The translations under genes were made by a program, and so were the position numbers. The notes beneath the pieces were generated by a model. That model was not told where the DNA came from. It saw only the letters and a list, made by a program, of their open reading frames with translations, and made no database searches. From Bacillus sp. 522_BSPC (GTDB lineage: Bacteria; Bacillota; Bacilli; Bacillales; Cytobacillaceae): DNA of 63,046 bases. The DNA lies in the NCBI RefSeq assembly GCF_001076885.1, contig NZ_JVDT01000074.1, positions 1-63,046 of the forward strand, written 5' to 3'. This document shows, one piece after another, positions 35,992-45,183 of this stretch (position 1 is the stretch's first letter; each line of letters begins with the position of its first letter).

Positions 35992-37395
35992 ATGGGTATT
36001 GAATTAACAGCACTTCATTGGATATATGTATTATTTATTGTTTTTATTATCGGATTTATGGTTATGAGAAGAGATACAACATTTATTTGTATTGTCGGAA
36101 TCTTTCTTTTAGCCATTACAGCAACTGGGTCATTAAGCACGTCGATTAGCAGTATTTTTAATAGTTTTATCTTTGCGATCACAGAATTGTTACCTACTAT
36201 TGTGGTCATTTCCATCATCGTTGCAATGAGCAAAATTTTGACAAAAACAGGGATTAATGATGTGATGATTTCTCCCTTTTCGAAATTAATTCGTTCACCA
36301 AGTCTTGCATATTGGACGATTGGTATCGTAATGATGTTGATTTCTTTCTTTTTCTGGCCTTCTCCTGCAGTAGCATTAATTGGTGCTGTTTTATTACCAG
36401 TCGCGCTGCGTGTTGGTTTGCCAGGAATTGCTGTTGCCATGGCTATGAACTTGTTTGGTCATGGAATCGCTCTATCAGGAGACTATATTATTCAAGCAGC
36501 TCCAAAGCTAACTGCAGATGCTGCTGGTATCCCTGTGCAAGATGTCATGCATGCAAGTATTCCCCTAGTTATTGTTATGGGACTTGTGACCACTATTTCT
36601 GCTTTCTATTTTATTAAACGTGATATGAAAAGAGGAACATTAACTTATTCGACCGGCATCAAATCTTCCAGTACATCAGAACTACTTCCTTCAGTTAATC
36701 AATTACTGCTTAGCAGAACCCAAAAGAAATTATTTGCCATTCTTATTCCGATTCTTTTTATTCTTGACGTAGTTGCCATGTTTCTTCTAGATTTACAAGG
36801 TGGAGATGCTACTGCACTAGTTGGAGGAACATCCATTATTATTCTTCTTTTAATTACACTAGTAAGCTATAAAAACAAGGGGTTAGAAAAAACAACCAGT
36901 TATTTAATCGAAGGTTTTCAATTTGGCTTTAAAGTTTTTGGTCCAGTTATTCCCATTGCCGCATTCTTTTATTTAGGTGACTCAGGCTTTAATACGATTA
37001 TCGGGGACTTTCTTCCAAAAGAGTCACACGGAATTGTAAATGATCTCGGAGTTGCTATAGCTTCCACTGTTCCATTAACGAAAGAAATTGGAGCAGTCAC
37101 ATTAACTGCTGTTGGTGTTATTACAGGCTTAGACGGTTCTGGCTTCTCCGGAATTTCTTTAGCAGGATCCATTGCTGGTTTGTTTGCCCATGCAATTGGC
37201 AGTGGCATAAGCACCTTAACTGCTTTAGGGCAAATTGCTGCAATATGGGTTGGTGGCGGAACTCTAGTGCCTTGGGCGTTAATTCCTGCTGCTGCAATAT
37301 GTAATGTCGATCCATTTGAATTAGCTAGACGAAATCTTCTTCCAGTTTGTATCGGATTAGCGGTTACCACCATTTTCGCAATGTTTCTTATCTAA
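35992..37395 (+). CDS. yhfA: YhfA family membrane transporter
   Basis: A 467-residue polytopic protein with about 12 membrane segments. Repeated halves with Gly-rich re-entrant-type stretches (FFFWPSPAVALIGAVLLPVALRVGLPGIAVAMAMNLFGHGIALSGDYI and GFSGISLAGSIAGLFAHAIGSGISTLTALGQIAAIWVGGGTLVPW) suggest an ion-transporter (IT) superfamily carrier. It is next to the yhaA-type amidohydrolase as in B. subtilis. Substrate unknown. Confidence 0.78.
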   Translation: MGIELTALHWIYVLFIVFIIGFMVMRRDTTFICIVGIFLLAITATGSLSTSISSIFNSFIFAITELLPTIVVISIIVAMSKILTKTGINDVMISPFSKLIRSPSLAYWTIGIVMMLISFFFWPSPAVALIGAVLLPVALRVGLPGIAVAMAMNLFGHGIALSGDYIIQAAPKLTADAAGIPVQDVMHASIPLVIVMGLVTTISAFYFIKRDMKRGTLTYSTGIKSSSTSELLPSVNQLLLSRTQKKLFAILIPILFILDVVAMFLLDLQGGDATALVGGTSIIILLLITLVSYKNKGLEKTTSYLIEGFQFGFKVFGPVIPIAAFFYLGDSGFNTIIGDFLPKESHGIVNDLGVAIASTVPLTKEIGAVTLTAVGVITGLDGSGFSGISLAGSIAGLFAHAIGSGISTLTALGQIAAIWVGGGTLVPWALIPAAAICNVDPFELARRNLLPVCIGLAVTTIFAMFLI

Positions 37396-37455
37396 ATAGA
37401 CAGCCGGACCACACTAATAAATAATCAAGGTATTAAGCTTCATATTTTTAAAAAA

Positions 37456-37713
37456 AGGCTGGGACAAAACTAAATAACTAATCTTTAAAGAGGAACAATT
37501 TCTAATTTAGTTTTTAAATATAGTTAAGCGTAAAAACTAAGTCGTTCCATTGCGCTACAGACGCACGATGCGCCGGGGAGTAAGCTGATCCTCCACGCTG
37601 CGAGGGCACTGAAAAAGTATAGTTTTTCCAAATTAATAAACACGAAATTTTATGTAAATTAACCACATAAAAATTCGTGTTTATTATTAGTTGCACAGCT
37701 TATGTCCCAGCCT
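37456..37713. repeat. dispersed intergenic repeat, copy B, with terminal inverted repeats
   Basis: A 258-bp element bounded by AGGCTGGGAC (37456-37465) and GTCCCAGCCT (37704-37713). Inside are the TAAAAACTAAGTCGTT block also found at 23791-23805, a GC-rich middle (37547-37610), and a 51-bp hairpin (37635-37685) related to copy A. No protein is encoded, so it looks like a non-autonomous MITE-like element. Its right end forms the last codons and stop of the PAP2 gene. Confidence 0.75.
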
Positions 37714-38359
37714 CATTCTTACGTCTATTCAGTCTATCTTTAAAAGTTTCGTACAAACCTACCCATATAAATAACCAAATTCCTCCTAATAAGTAGCCAC
37801 CAATAACATCTGTTGGATAGTGTGCCCCTAAAGCAATTCTGCTTATCCCAATTAGTAGAATTAATACAAAGGCAGCACCTGCTAATATTAGTTTCCCTGC
37901 ATTTGCTTTTATTTCCTTTGCGATAAGATGGGCAATAAACAAGTAGAGAAGCAATCCTACCATTGCATGCCCACTAGGAAAACTAAAACTGTCTGCCTCT
38001 ATAGCATCCGCTGTTATCGGTCTAGGTCTTACTACTAGATCCTTTACCCATTTATTTAATTCATTACCTATTCCCACACATAGAACAAATGTGACAATCC
38101 CAGCATAATCTTTCTTTTTCCACCAAAGAAAAAGGATGAAAAGCAAGGCAATGATTCCAATCCCAATCTTATCTCCTAAATAAGATACCCCTTCCCAAAA
38201 AGGATTTAAGCTAGTTGAAAAAAGGATATGTATAAAATCAGTTATCGCTGTATCAGTGGCCAATTTCTCCTGACCAGATACGCCAATAATAAGAAGGATA
38301 AAAAATAAGAACGAAAGGATTAACAGACCCCAAGCCATTTTTGATTTTCTAATATCCAT
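37700..38359 (-). CDS. PAP2 family phosphatase
   Basis: A 219-residue membrane phosphatase with five or six segments. The three PAP2 motifs are KWVKDLVVRPRP, PSGHAM and SRIALGAHYPTDVIGG, with the catalytic His residues intact. It may act on undecaprenyl pyrophosphate or phosphatidate. The ATG has GGAGGG upstream. The last codons (Glu-Ala-Gly-Thr-stop) are contributed by the terminal repeat at 37704-37713, so the natural C-terminus may have been altered by the insertion. Confidence 0.85.
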   Translation of the reverse strand: MDIRKSKMAWGLLILSFLFFILLIIGVSGQEKLATDTAITDFIHILFSTSLNPFWEGVSYLGDKIGIGIIALLFILFLWWKKKDYAGIVTFVLCVGIGNELNKWVKDLVVRPRPITADAIEADSFSFPSGHAMVGLLLYLFIAHLIAKEIKANAGKLILAGAAFVLILLIGISRIALGAHYPTDVIGGYLLGGIWLFIWVGLYETFKDRLNRRKNEAGT

Positions 38360-38528
38360 GTTTTGCCCTCCATACGATATTCCATTTAAACCTTATTTTA
38401 ACAACATTCCCTTCATTAGGATAGGGGAAAATTAAGAACTAATCCTTTTCCATCTACCTTTCTCCTATCCTCCTACTTTTTCCATGCTATAATAAAAATA
38501 TTCAAAATAGTAAAACGAGGTGAAAGAG

Positions 38529-39737
38529 ATGCTAGAAGAAATATGGGAACAATTAGAGAACTATTATGACGAAATGGTCGAAATACGAAGATACCTTCAT
38601 CAGCATCCAGAATTATCATTTAAAGAGTATAAAACAGCTCAGTATATCATCTCTTTCTATGAAAAATTAGGAATTCAGGTTACTGGCAACATCGGCGGAA
38701 ATGGAGTAGTAGCAAAAATAACTGGAGGAAAACCAGGCAAGACAGTTGCTTTACGCGCTGATTTTGATGCCCTTCCGATACAGGATGAGAAAGAAGTTGC
38801 TTATAAATCAAAGGTTCCAGGTGTTATGCACGCCTGTGGTCATGATGGACACACGGCGACATTATTAATCCTTGCAAAAGTAATACATGAATTTAAAGAA
38901 AAATTGTCAGGAAATTTCGTTTTCATTCACCAACACGCAGAGGAATCAAACCCCGGTGGAGCAAAAGCGATGATTGAAGCTGGCTGTCTCGAAAATGTGG
39001 ATGCTATATTCGGTACTCATTTATGGGCGACGCTTCCTACAGGTACTGTTTCCTATAAAGCTGGTCCAATGATGGCTGCTGCCGATGAATTTAAAGTCAA
39101 GATTCAAGGACAAGGTGGACATGGAGCACAGCCCCATAAGACAAAAGATTCTCTTGTTACAGCTTCCCAACTCGTCATTAATCTGCAACAAATTGTCAGC
39201 AGAAAAGTTAACCCAATCCACAATGCTGTTTTAACAGTAGGCTACTTTGAATCTGGAAATGCTTTTAATGTAATTGCTGATACTGCTACAATAGGAGGAA
39301 CAGTTCGAACATTTAATTTAGAAACGCAAGCACTTATTAAAGAAGAGCTGGAAAGAGTGATAAAAGGAACCTGCTATACAGCGAATAGCACGTATGAATA
39401 TGAATATGATGATGGATATCCAGCTGTTGTCAATCACTCAGAAGAAACTTCTTTTTTAGCTCGTTGTGCCGAAAACATTCTAGGAGTGTTTGTGCAAGAA
39501 GGAGAACCAGAATTAACAGGTGAGGATTTTTCCTATTACCTTCAGCATAGAAAAGGAGCTTTTTTCTTTACAGGTGCAATGCCTGATGCAAACGGCCTTA
39601 CTTATCCACACCATCATCCAAGATTCGATATTAACGAAAAAGCAATGCTTATTGCAGCAAAAACACTTGGGTCTGTTGCAATTAATTACAATCTTACCTT
39701 TTCTGAAGAAGAAACGAATACAATTAAAATATCGTAA
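38529..39737 (+). CDS. yhaA: M20 family amidohydrolase YhaA
   Basis: A 402-residue metal-dependent hydrolase (N-acyl-amino-acid amidohydrolase/aminoacylase type). Metal-site motifs are VMHACGHDGHTA, HQHAEESNPGGAKAMIEAG and the late PHHHPRFD. The lid/dimerisation domain follows in the middle (GQGGHGAQPH). The ATG at 38529 has GAGGTG six bases upstream. It lies between yhfA and ecsC as in B. subtilis. Confidence 0.88.
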   Translation: MLEEIWEQLENYYDEMVEIRRYLHQHPELSFKEYKTAQYIISFYEKLGIQVTGNIGGNGVVAKITGGKPGKTVALRADFDALPIQDEKEVAYKSKVPGVMHACGHDGHTATLLILAKVIHEFKEKLSGNFVFIHQHAEESNPGGAKAMIEAGCLENVDAIFGTHLWATLPTGTVSYKAGPMMAAADEFKVKIQGQGGHGAQPHKTKDSLVTASQLVINLQQIVSRKVNPIHNAVLTVGYFESGNAFNVIADTATIGGTVRTFNLETQALIKEELERVIKGTCYTANSTYEYEYDDGYPAVVNHSEETSFLARCAENILGVFVQEGEPELTGEDFSYYLQHRKGAFFFTGAMPDANGLTYPHHHPRFDINEKAMLIAAKTLGSVAINYNLTFSEEETNTIKIS

Positions 39738-39747
39738 ATTCCAGAAT

Positions 39748-39790
39748 CAAAAGGAATGGATTCAACTTAACGAATCCATTCCTTTATTTT
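39748..39790. terminator. bidirectional terminator, yhaA and ecsC
   Basis: A 14-bp perfect stem (39750-39763 with 39772-39785), TTATTTTAATT on the plus side and A-rich sequence on the other. It overlaps the ecsC stop. Confidence 0.85.
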
Positions 39791-40509
39791 AATTGTTTCT
39801 GTTCTTGAAAATAACGCCAGCGATATACATTTTTAGCAGCCTCACCTAATTGATCTAATAAATTATAGTTTGCGTAGGCACCAACTGCGGCACCAATCCC
39901 TGGGACAAGCTGAAGCATTTTCACAAAATCAATAAAATCCCGATATTCCTGTTGTAGCTCCTGCCAGTTAAGACCCGCAACTTTTTGCTTTTCTTGTTCC
40001 CAATTCTCGATTACCTCTAAAACTTCTCTTCGTTTGCCTTCACTTGAAAAAGCTAACTGAAAGATATAAAGCAAATAGATTCTTTCTTCTAATTTGTCCG
40101 TATCATATCCATAGATAGTTGCTGTTTCCATCAAAAAGTTCATTTTAATAGAAAGTAATAGTGGAAAATCAGCCAATCCAAGCAGAATCCCACCGGCACC
40201 AGTTCCAGCGCCTTCTACAACAGCGATCTTTTTATATTGGCCAATCTTTTTCGTTAACTCCTCATCTTTTCCTTGTAAAGTGTGAAATCGTGGCAGATTC
40301 TTTTTCTTTAATATATTGCTACCAGCAAGCGTCGCTTGGATCATCTGTTTGATCGCTTCGGTAATTGTTTGCTGAATTTTATCGGGGATATAGGCATTTA
40401 TTTTATTCTGTGCCTTCTTGGATACTCTATTTAAAATAGAAGAACGTTTTTGAAGTTTACGTTTCCACTCCTCCACTTCTATGAATGCTCTCTGTTCATA
40501 TTCATTCAT
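39784..40509 (-). CDS. ecsC: EcsC protein
   Basis: A 241-residue protein of the EcsC family with the Gly-rich stretch VVEGAGTGAGGILLGLADFPLLLSIKMNFL and the later LVPGIGAAVGAYANYNLLDQLGEAAKNVY. Its role is unknown; in B. subtilis it is not required for EcsAB function. The second ATG (40509) is seven bases from GGAGG. A hairpin with T-run separates it from ecsB, so it may be transcribed at a lower level. Confidence 0.88.
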   Translation of the reverse strand: MNEYEQRAFIEVEEWKRKLQKRSSILNRVSKKAQNKINAYIPDKIQQTITEAIKQMIQATLAGSNILKKKNLPRFHTLQGKDEELTKKIGQYKKIAVVEGAGTGAGGILLGLADFPLLLSIKMNFLMETATIYGYDTDKLEERIYLLYIFQLAFSSEGKRREVLEVIENWEQEKQKVAGLNWQELQQEYRDFIDFVKMLQLVPGIGAAVGAYANYNLLDQLGEAAKNVYRWRYFQEQKQLK

Positions 40510-40577
40510 CTGCATTCCTCCTTTTGCTTATTCTTACGTTGACTATAAACAAATAGTTCTCTTTTTTCTATCTACTA

Positions 40578-40626
40578 ATCAAAAAGGAGCTTTAATCCTT
40601 GGCAAATGAAGGTTTAAAGCTCCTTA
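40578..40626 (-). terminator. terminator or attenuator between ecsB and ecsC
   Basis: A 15-bp near-perfect stem (40584-40598 with 40611-40625) is followed on the minus strand by TTTTTGATT. Confidence 0.75.
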
Positions 40627-40630
40627 TCTT

Positions 40631-41851
40631 TTAGGAATGTTTCACTTTTTTATTTATATACATTAAAACAAAAAAAGCAATAAAGGCTCCATTAACTATT
40701 AAAGAAATCACTGCATATAAAAAGTCCCCTTTAAGTGCAATAATAAGCGTTAAAACAAATCCTTGCCATCCTAAAATAGTAGCCATTATTTGCTTAAAAG
40801 CTTTTTCTCTATAAGAGGATTCGACTGGATAAATAGTAATCCATAGCTTGTTATCATAAGCATTCCAAAGCGGCAATAACTGCAAACCAGTTAAGAAAAC
40901 AAATAATACACTAATGAAAACTTGACCTGGTCCAAAAGATAAGAAAAAGATGAAAATTCCACTTATCACAGTTAACCTTAGTGTTAGTCCAAAATAGTCA
41001 CCTGCACGTATATAGGTTCTCCAATATAAATGGGCAAACACTTTATCTTTCACATAAGGAATTCGACTAAACAACAAATCAAGTAAACGTCTTCTTTTAA
41101 TATGATTTCTTAGTTTAGGTACCTCTGTAAACATATTCGCAAAACGATAAAAAGAGGCTAATCTTTTTTCATCCTGTTCGATTAAATATTCCCATTTTAC
41201 CCCTTTCTTGCTTGTCGCCTTCTGGAAATAAACAAGCAAAAATGCCATGATAAGGAGTAAAACAAGAATAAAGTAGGGAGAAGAATCTGCAAATAATAAA
41301 TAAAGTATAGCTAAATTCACAAAGAAACGCACAACAGTATCTGTGTAATGATAGTGAACATTTACATAATATTGAATATGCCAGCGAATAAGCAAATTAG
41401 CCCCTTTCGTGATCAATAGCACAATTAGTAAATACCAAAAACGGCTAAAGTCCCCCCCATGTACTTGTGCATACAACGGCATTAGTGCTGCCAAAAGGAT
41501 CAACAGTAAATATCCTTGGATAACAAAGCTAACCACCATTGACTTCAGAAAATATTTCTTCATTTTCATCTCAACAGCAATCAAAAAGATCCGATCGGCA
41601 TCCTTTAAAAAGGTATAGGTAGGACTATTTGTCAGAAAAAAAGTAAGGATAATGCTCATAATAAGCGCCACAGGAAAATCATCGGGAATCGTTTTCAGCC
41701 AGGCTTGATAGTAAAAGGCTGCAGTTCCTAACAAAAACACTAACACTATCACAAGATGTCCATTGAAAATATACTTTAAATATTGACCATATTCTTTTGC
41801 TGTTTGTCCAGCTCTATCTTTCCATAATTGCTTTTCATTAAATTCAAACAT
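40631..41851 (-). CDS. ecsB: EcsB, membrane subunit of the Ecs ABC transporter
   Basis: A 406-residue membrane protein with about eight segments and the start MFEFNEKQLWKDR typical of EcsB. It overlaps ecsA by eight bases. EcsAB affects protein secretion, competence, sporulation and, in B. subtilis, intramembrane protease activity (RasP). Peptide export is the favoured role. Confidence 0.9.
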   Translation of the reverse strand: MFEFNEKQLWKDRAGQTAKEYGQYLKYIFNGHLVIVLVFLLGTAAFYYQAWLKTIPDDFPVALIMSIILTFFLTNSPTYTFLKDADRIFLIAVEMKMKKYFLKSMVVSFVIQGYLLLILLAALMPLYAQVHGGDFSRFWYLLIVLLITKGANLLIRWHIQYYVNVHYHYTDTVVRFFVNLAILYLLFADSSPYFILVLLLIMAFLLVYFQKATSKKGVKWEYLIEQDEKRLASFYRFANMFTEVPKLRNHIKRRRLLDLLFSRIPYVKDKVFAHLYWRTYIRAGDYFGLTLRLTVISGIFIFFLSFGPGQVFISVLFVFLTGLQLLPLWNAYDNKLWITIYPVESSYREKAFKQIMATILGWQGFVLTLIIALKGDFLYAVISLIVNGAFIAFFVLMYINKKVKHS

Positions 41852-42584
41852 GTTCTTCTTCCTTTGTTAGAAGAATATATAGATCATCCAGTGTAGCACC
41901 TGGCATATTAAAGGCCGCCCTTAATTCCTCCATCGTTCCCTGACATTTAATTTTTCCTTCGTGAATAATGATAATCCGGTCACAATATCTTTCTGCAGTA
42001 GCAAGAATATGAGTAGACATTAAAATCCCTGCACCCTTTTCCTTCATTCTCTTAAGTTGATCGAGCAAAGACTGAATACCAAGTGGATCCAATCCAACGA
42101 ATGGTTCATCCACAATATAAAGAGATGGTTCCACTAGAAAAGCGCACATAATCATCACCTTTTGCTTCATTCCTTTAGAAAAATGAGCAGGAAACCATTT
42201 TAATCTTTTTTCCATTCGAAACTCTTTTAATAATGCTTCCATTCGCTTTTGATAGTCAGATTGAGATAATCCATATGCCATCGCCGTTATTTTCAAATGC
42301 TCTTCCAATGTTAATTCATCATATAATATAGGTGTTTCTGGCACAAAGGTAAACTCTTTTCGATAGGCCTCTTTGTCCCCTTCAAACGTCTTTCCATTAA
42401 TGAATATTTCTCCTTTATGGGGTTCCATTAAGCCAATAATATGACGAATAGTAGTACTTTTCCCTGCACCATTTAACCCAATTAAACCGACCATCTCATT
42501 CTTATTGATGGAAAAAGAAATATCTTTTAGAACAGGATTCTTTGTATATCCCCCAGTAACATTCTTTATTTCTAACAACGCCAT
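41844..42584 (-). CDS. ecsA: EcsA, ATP-binding subunit of the Ecs ABC transporter
   Basis: A 246-residue ATPase with Walker A (GLNGAGKSTT), Q-loop, signature (FSKGMKQKV) and Walker B (LYIVDEPFVGLDP). The ATG at 42584 has GGAGGT upstream; an in-frame ATT/ATG extension of five codons lacks a site. First gene of ecsAB(C). Its leader faces the motif-rich region 42600-43240. Confidence 0.92.
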   Translation of the reverse strand: MALLEIKNVTGGYTKNPVLKDISFSINKNEMVGLIGLNGAGKSTTIRHIIGLMEPHKGEIFINGKTFEGDKEAYRKEFTFVPETPILYDELTLEEHLKITAMAYGLSQSDYQKRMEALLKEFRMEKRLKWFPAHFSKGMKQKVMIMCAFLVEPSLYIVDEPFVGLDPLGIQSLLDQLKRMKEKGAGILMSTHILATAERYCDRIIIIHEGKIKCQGTMEELRAAFNMPGATLDDLYILLTKEEEHV

Positions 42585-42704
42585 ATTTTGTACCTCCAAT
42601 ATGTATTATCTATAGTTTAACAACATTCTCCGTTAATTAAAAATGATTGTGCAGAAAAACTTTTAATTCTTTTGTATATAAATTCTTAATCAGGACATTC
42701 TATT

Positions 42705-43222
42705 TATTGAAGGGGAGCACCAATGAAATATTGCAGTATAAACTTCAATATTAAATGAGGTGTTTGCAAAAGATTCTATAGAGATCTTTTAAAAGAAACT
42801 TCCATTCGTTTTTAAAGGGGATGTTTGCCTTGCATAAGCAAGATATAAACATAAGATCAGTAACACCAAGTTGCTTTCTATCAAAAGCAGCCTTATAAAT
42901 CATTTCCACTTTGAAATGAGGTGTTTGTCGCAGACTGTCATCCAATCTTTATACGTTGATAAACTTATAAAGACATTTAAGGGGATGGTTCGTTTGAACA
43001 ATGATCGATTTTTCTCATAAAAGTAAAACAATTCATTTTTAAATGAGGTGTTTATCAAAGAGAAGAACCCTAAACGATAAAAATAGAAGTTCTCTCCTTC
43101 AAAAAGAGGGTGTCCTTACAAGGTATTCTTATCATGTATTTCCATGTTAAAGGAGTTAACTTAAACTTCTCACTTGGAACATTTATGATAAGAGGCTCCT
43201 TACAAGGCACCCTCTTTCCTTT
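42705..43222. other. ecsA-hit intergenic array of repeated motifs and hairpins; candidate structured RNA
   Basis: No gene is seen in about 690 bases. Seven related motifs occur, reading on the plus strand as AAGGGG-type (about 42710, 42814, 42979), AAATGAGGTGTTT-type (42753, 42914, 43040) and AAGAGGGTG (43104). They are spaced about 43-100 bases, most often near 62. Small hairpins lie between (for example 42823-42850 and 42990-43001). The right end folds into a long hairpin, 43102-43121 with 43197-43217, whose inner arms TCTTATCAT/ATGATAAGA also pair. On the minus strand the motifs read CACCTCATTT and CATCCCCTT, resembling the 16S anti-Shine-Dalgarno tail. Strand and function are undecided. 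Confidence 0.55.
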
Positions 43223-43287
43223 TGGTGTTCATTAAAATAGCTCCTGTGTTAAAATATTGGTAATACATAATGAAGGAAGGTTTTTTT

Positions 43288-43710
43288 ATGAGTGACTGCA
43301 TTTTTTGCAAAATAATCGCTGGAGAAATTCCATCTAAAAAAGTTTTTGAAAATGAACATGTTATGGCTTTCTTAGATATAAGCCAGGTAACAAAGGGACA
43401 TACATTGGTGATACCTAAAAAACATGCGAAAGATATTTACGAATTAACCCCTGAAATAGCAAGCAATCTGTTTGAAGTGGTACCAAGTATTGCATCCGCA
43501 ATTAAAGAGGCTTATGAACCAATTGGGTTAAATCTTTTAAATAATAATGGCGAAAAAGCGGGACAGTCTGTTTTCCATTATCATATGCATCTCATACCAA
43601 GATACGGAAAAGGGGATGGATTCGGTGCAGTATGGAAAACAAATTTCGACGGATATTCAAATGAAGAATTAACAGAAATTGCGGATAAAATTAAAGAAAA
43701 AGTGAAGTAA
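43288..43710 (+). CDS. hit: HIT family hydrolase
   Basis: A 140-residue histidine-triad protein. It has CIFCKIIAGEIPS at the N-terminus and the catalytic HxHxH in VFHYHMHLIPRYG. HIT enzymes hydrolyse nucleoside-phosphoramidate or dinucleotide bonds. The ATG at 43288 has GAAGGAAGG seven bases upstream. It diverges from ecsA as in B. subtilis. Confidence 0.92.
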   Translation: MSDCIFCKIIAGEIPSKKVFENEHVMAFLDISQVTKGHTLVIPKKHAKDIYELTPEIASNLFEVVPSIASAIKEAYEPIGLNLLNNNGEKAGQSVFHYHMHLIPRYGKGDGFGAVWKTNFDGYSNEELTEIADKIKEKVK

Positions 43711-43878
43711 AGAGACAAAAGTAACAGCGAGTAAAGATATTTCTTAAAAAATTCATTTTTTCCAAAAGCTATATAATAATAATTTCCGTTTCATCTCATT
43801 CGTTCTTTCTCCCCTATCGTATCAACTATAAACATTTTCGAAGCTGGGGAAAATATTTTTTTAATAGCACAAAACCCC
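43711..43878. other. hit-serC intergenic region
   Basis: AT-rich, no gene seen. In B. subtilis trpP lies in this neighbourhood; no trace is visible. Confidence 0.5.
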
Positions 43879-43928
43879 AAAACACCATTTTGAAAAATTC
43901 TCATTTTTTCAAAAAAGGTGTTTTTTAA
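43879..43928 (+). terminator. terminator of hit
   Basis: AAAACACC (from 43879) pairs with GGTGTTTT (43918-43925), with further A/T pairing inside and a T-run at the end. Confidence 0.7.
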
Positions 43929-44022
43929 TCTGTACAAATCAGCGGAATTTGTTAGTATAAGGGTAATCTTTTTGTCTTTACCACATTACTAGTTGAAAAA
44001 GTGAATTTAGGAGGAAAGAACG

Positions 44023-45105
44023 TTGAAAAGAGCATATAATTTTAATGCAGGTCCAGCTGCTTTACCTGAATGGGTTCTACAAGAGGCAAAGGAGCATTGG
44101 CTGAATTTTAATGATACAGGAATGTCTTTAATGGAATTAAGCCATCGCAGCAAAGACTATGAGGCTGTACATAATGAAGCAAAAGAGCTCCTTACGTCTC
44201 TACTTTCCATACCAGATAATTATGACATTCTTTTTTTACAAGGAGGAGCAAGTCTTCAATTTACGATGGTACCAATGAACTTGCTTCCGAAAAATAAAAC
44301 GGCCTATTACGCACTGACTGGCGTATGGTCAGAAAAGGCAATCAAAGAAGCCGCTAAACTTGGCAATACAGCAATTTCAGTATCTAGTAAAGAGGATAAC
44401 TACACATATATTCCGAATCCTGAACAAATTGAATTGCCAAAGGATGCTGCTTATCTGCATATTACAAGCAACAATACGATTTATGGAACTCAATGGAGCA
44501 ATTATCCAACAAATTTATCTGTACCTTTAATAGCTGATATGTCCAGTGATATTTTAAGTACACCAATTGATGTATCACAATTTGGCATTATATATGCCGG
44601 TGCCCAAAAAAATCTTGGACCTTCTGGCGTAACGGTAGTTATCATTCGAAAAGATTTAATTAAAGAAGATAACACTTTGCCAACTATGTTAAGTTATCAT
44701 ACACATGCTAAGAATAATTCATTATTCAATACCCCTCCTACTTTAGGTATTTATCTTTTATCTCTAGTACTAAAATGGGTGAAACAACAAGGTGGTATCG
44801 AAGGAATAGCTAACATAAATAAGGAAAAAGCACAACAATTATATAATGTTATGGATCAAAGTAATGGTTTTTACCGAGGACATGCAGAAGAAAAGAGCCG
44901 TTCAAAAATGAACGTAACCTTCACTTTGCCGTCAGAAAAGCTTACAAAGGCCTTCTTACAGGAAGCAAAGGAAGCAGGATTTGTTGGTCTAAACGGTCAT
45001 CGATCTGTTGGAGGTTGCCGAGCTTCTATATACAATGCTGTTCCACTGGAACATGTTGTCGAACTAGCTAAATTTATGAAGGATTTTCAAAACAATCACC
45101 TCTAA
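44023..45105 (+). CDS. serC: phosphoserine aminotransferase SerC
   Basis: A 360-residue class V PLP enzyme that converts 3-phosphohydroxypyruvate to phosphoserine. NFNAGPAALPEWVL opens the protein, with GMSLMELSHRSKDYE, the PLP Lys in GAQKNLGPSG (Lys about 196) and GGCRASIYNA near the end. The start is TTG with AGGAGGA upstream. Length matches the family. Confidence 0.95.
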   Translation: MKRAYNFNAGPAALPEWVLQEAKEHWLNFNDTGMSLMELSHRSKDYEAVHNEAKELLTSLLSIPDNYDILFLQGGASLQFTMVPMNLLPKNKTAYYALTGVWSEKAIKEAAKLGNTAISVSSKEDNYTYIPNPEQIELPKDAAYLHITSNNTIYGTQWSNYPTNLSVPLIADMSSDILSTPIDVSQFGIIYAGAQKNLGPSGVTVVIIRKDLIKEDNTLPTMLSYHTHAKNNSLFNTPPTLGIYLLSLVLKWVKQQGGIEGIANINKEKAQQLYNVMDQSNGFYRGHAEEKSRSKMNVTFTLPSEKLTKAFLQEAKEAGFVGLNGHRSVGGCRASIYNAVPLEHVVELAKFMKDFQNNHL

Positions 45106-45183
45106 TAAATACGAAATATCCTTAAAAATAGTAATGATAACTTGATTACGTTATAATAAGGAAAAAGAGCGAGGTGTTAGCAA

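Noticed and set aside
36312-36617. 101-residue Cys/Trp/Tyr-rich frame inside yhfA
   Set aside because: Out-of-frame shadow of a membrane protein gene; composition is typical of such shadows.
37514-37696. 60-residue minus-strand reading frame
   Set aside because: It lies entirely within the intergenic repeat and depends on its hairpin sequence; no ribosome site.
42751-42945. 64-residue minus-strand reading frame in the ecsA-hit gap
   Set aside because: No ribosome site, and it crosses three of the repeated motifs; composition looks non-coding.
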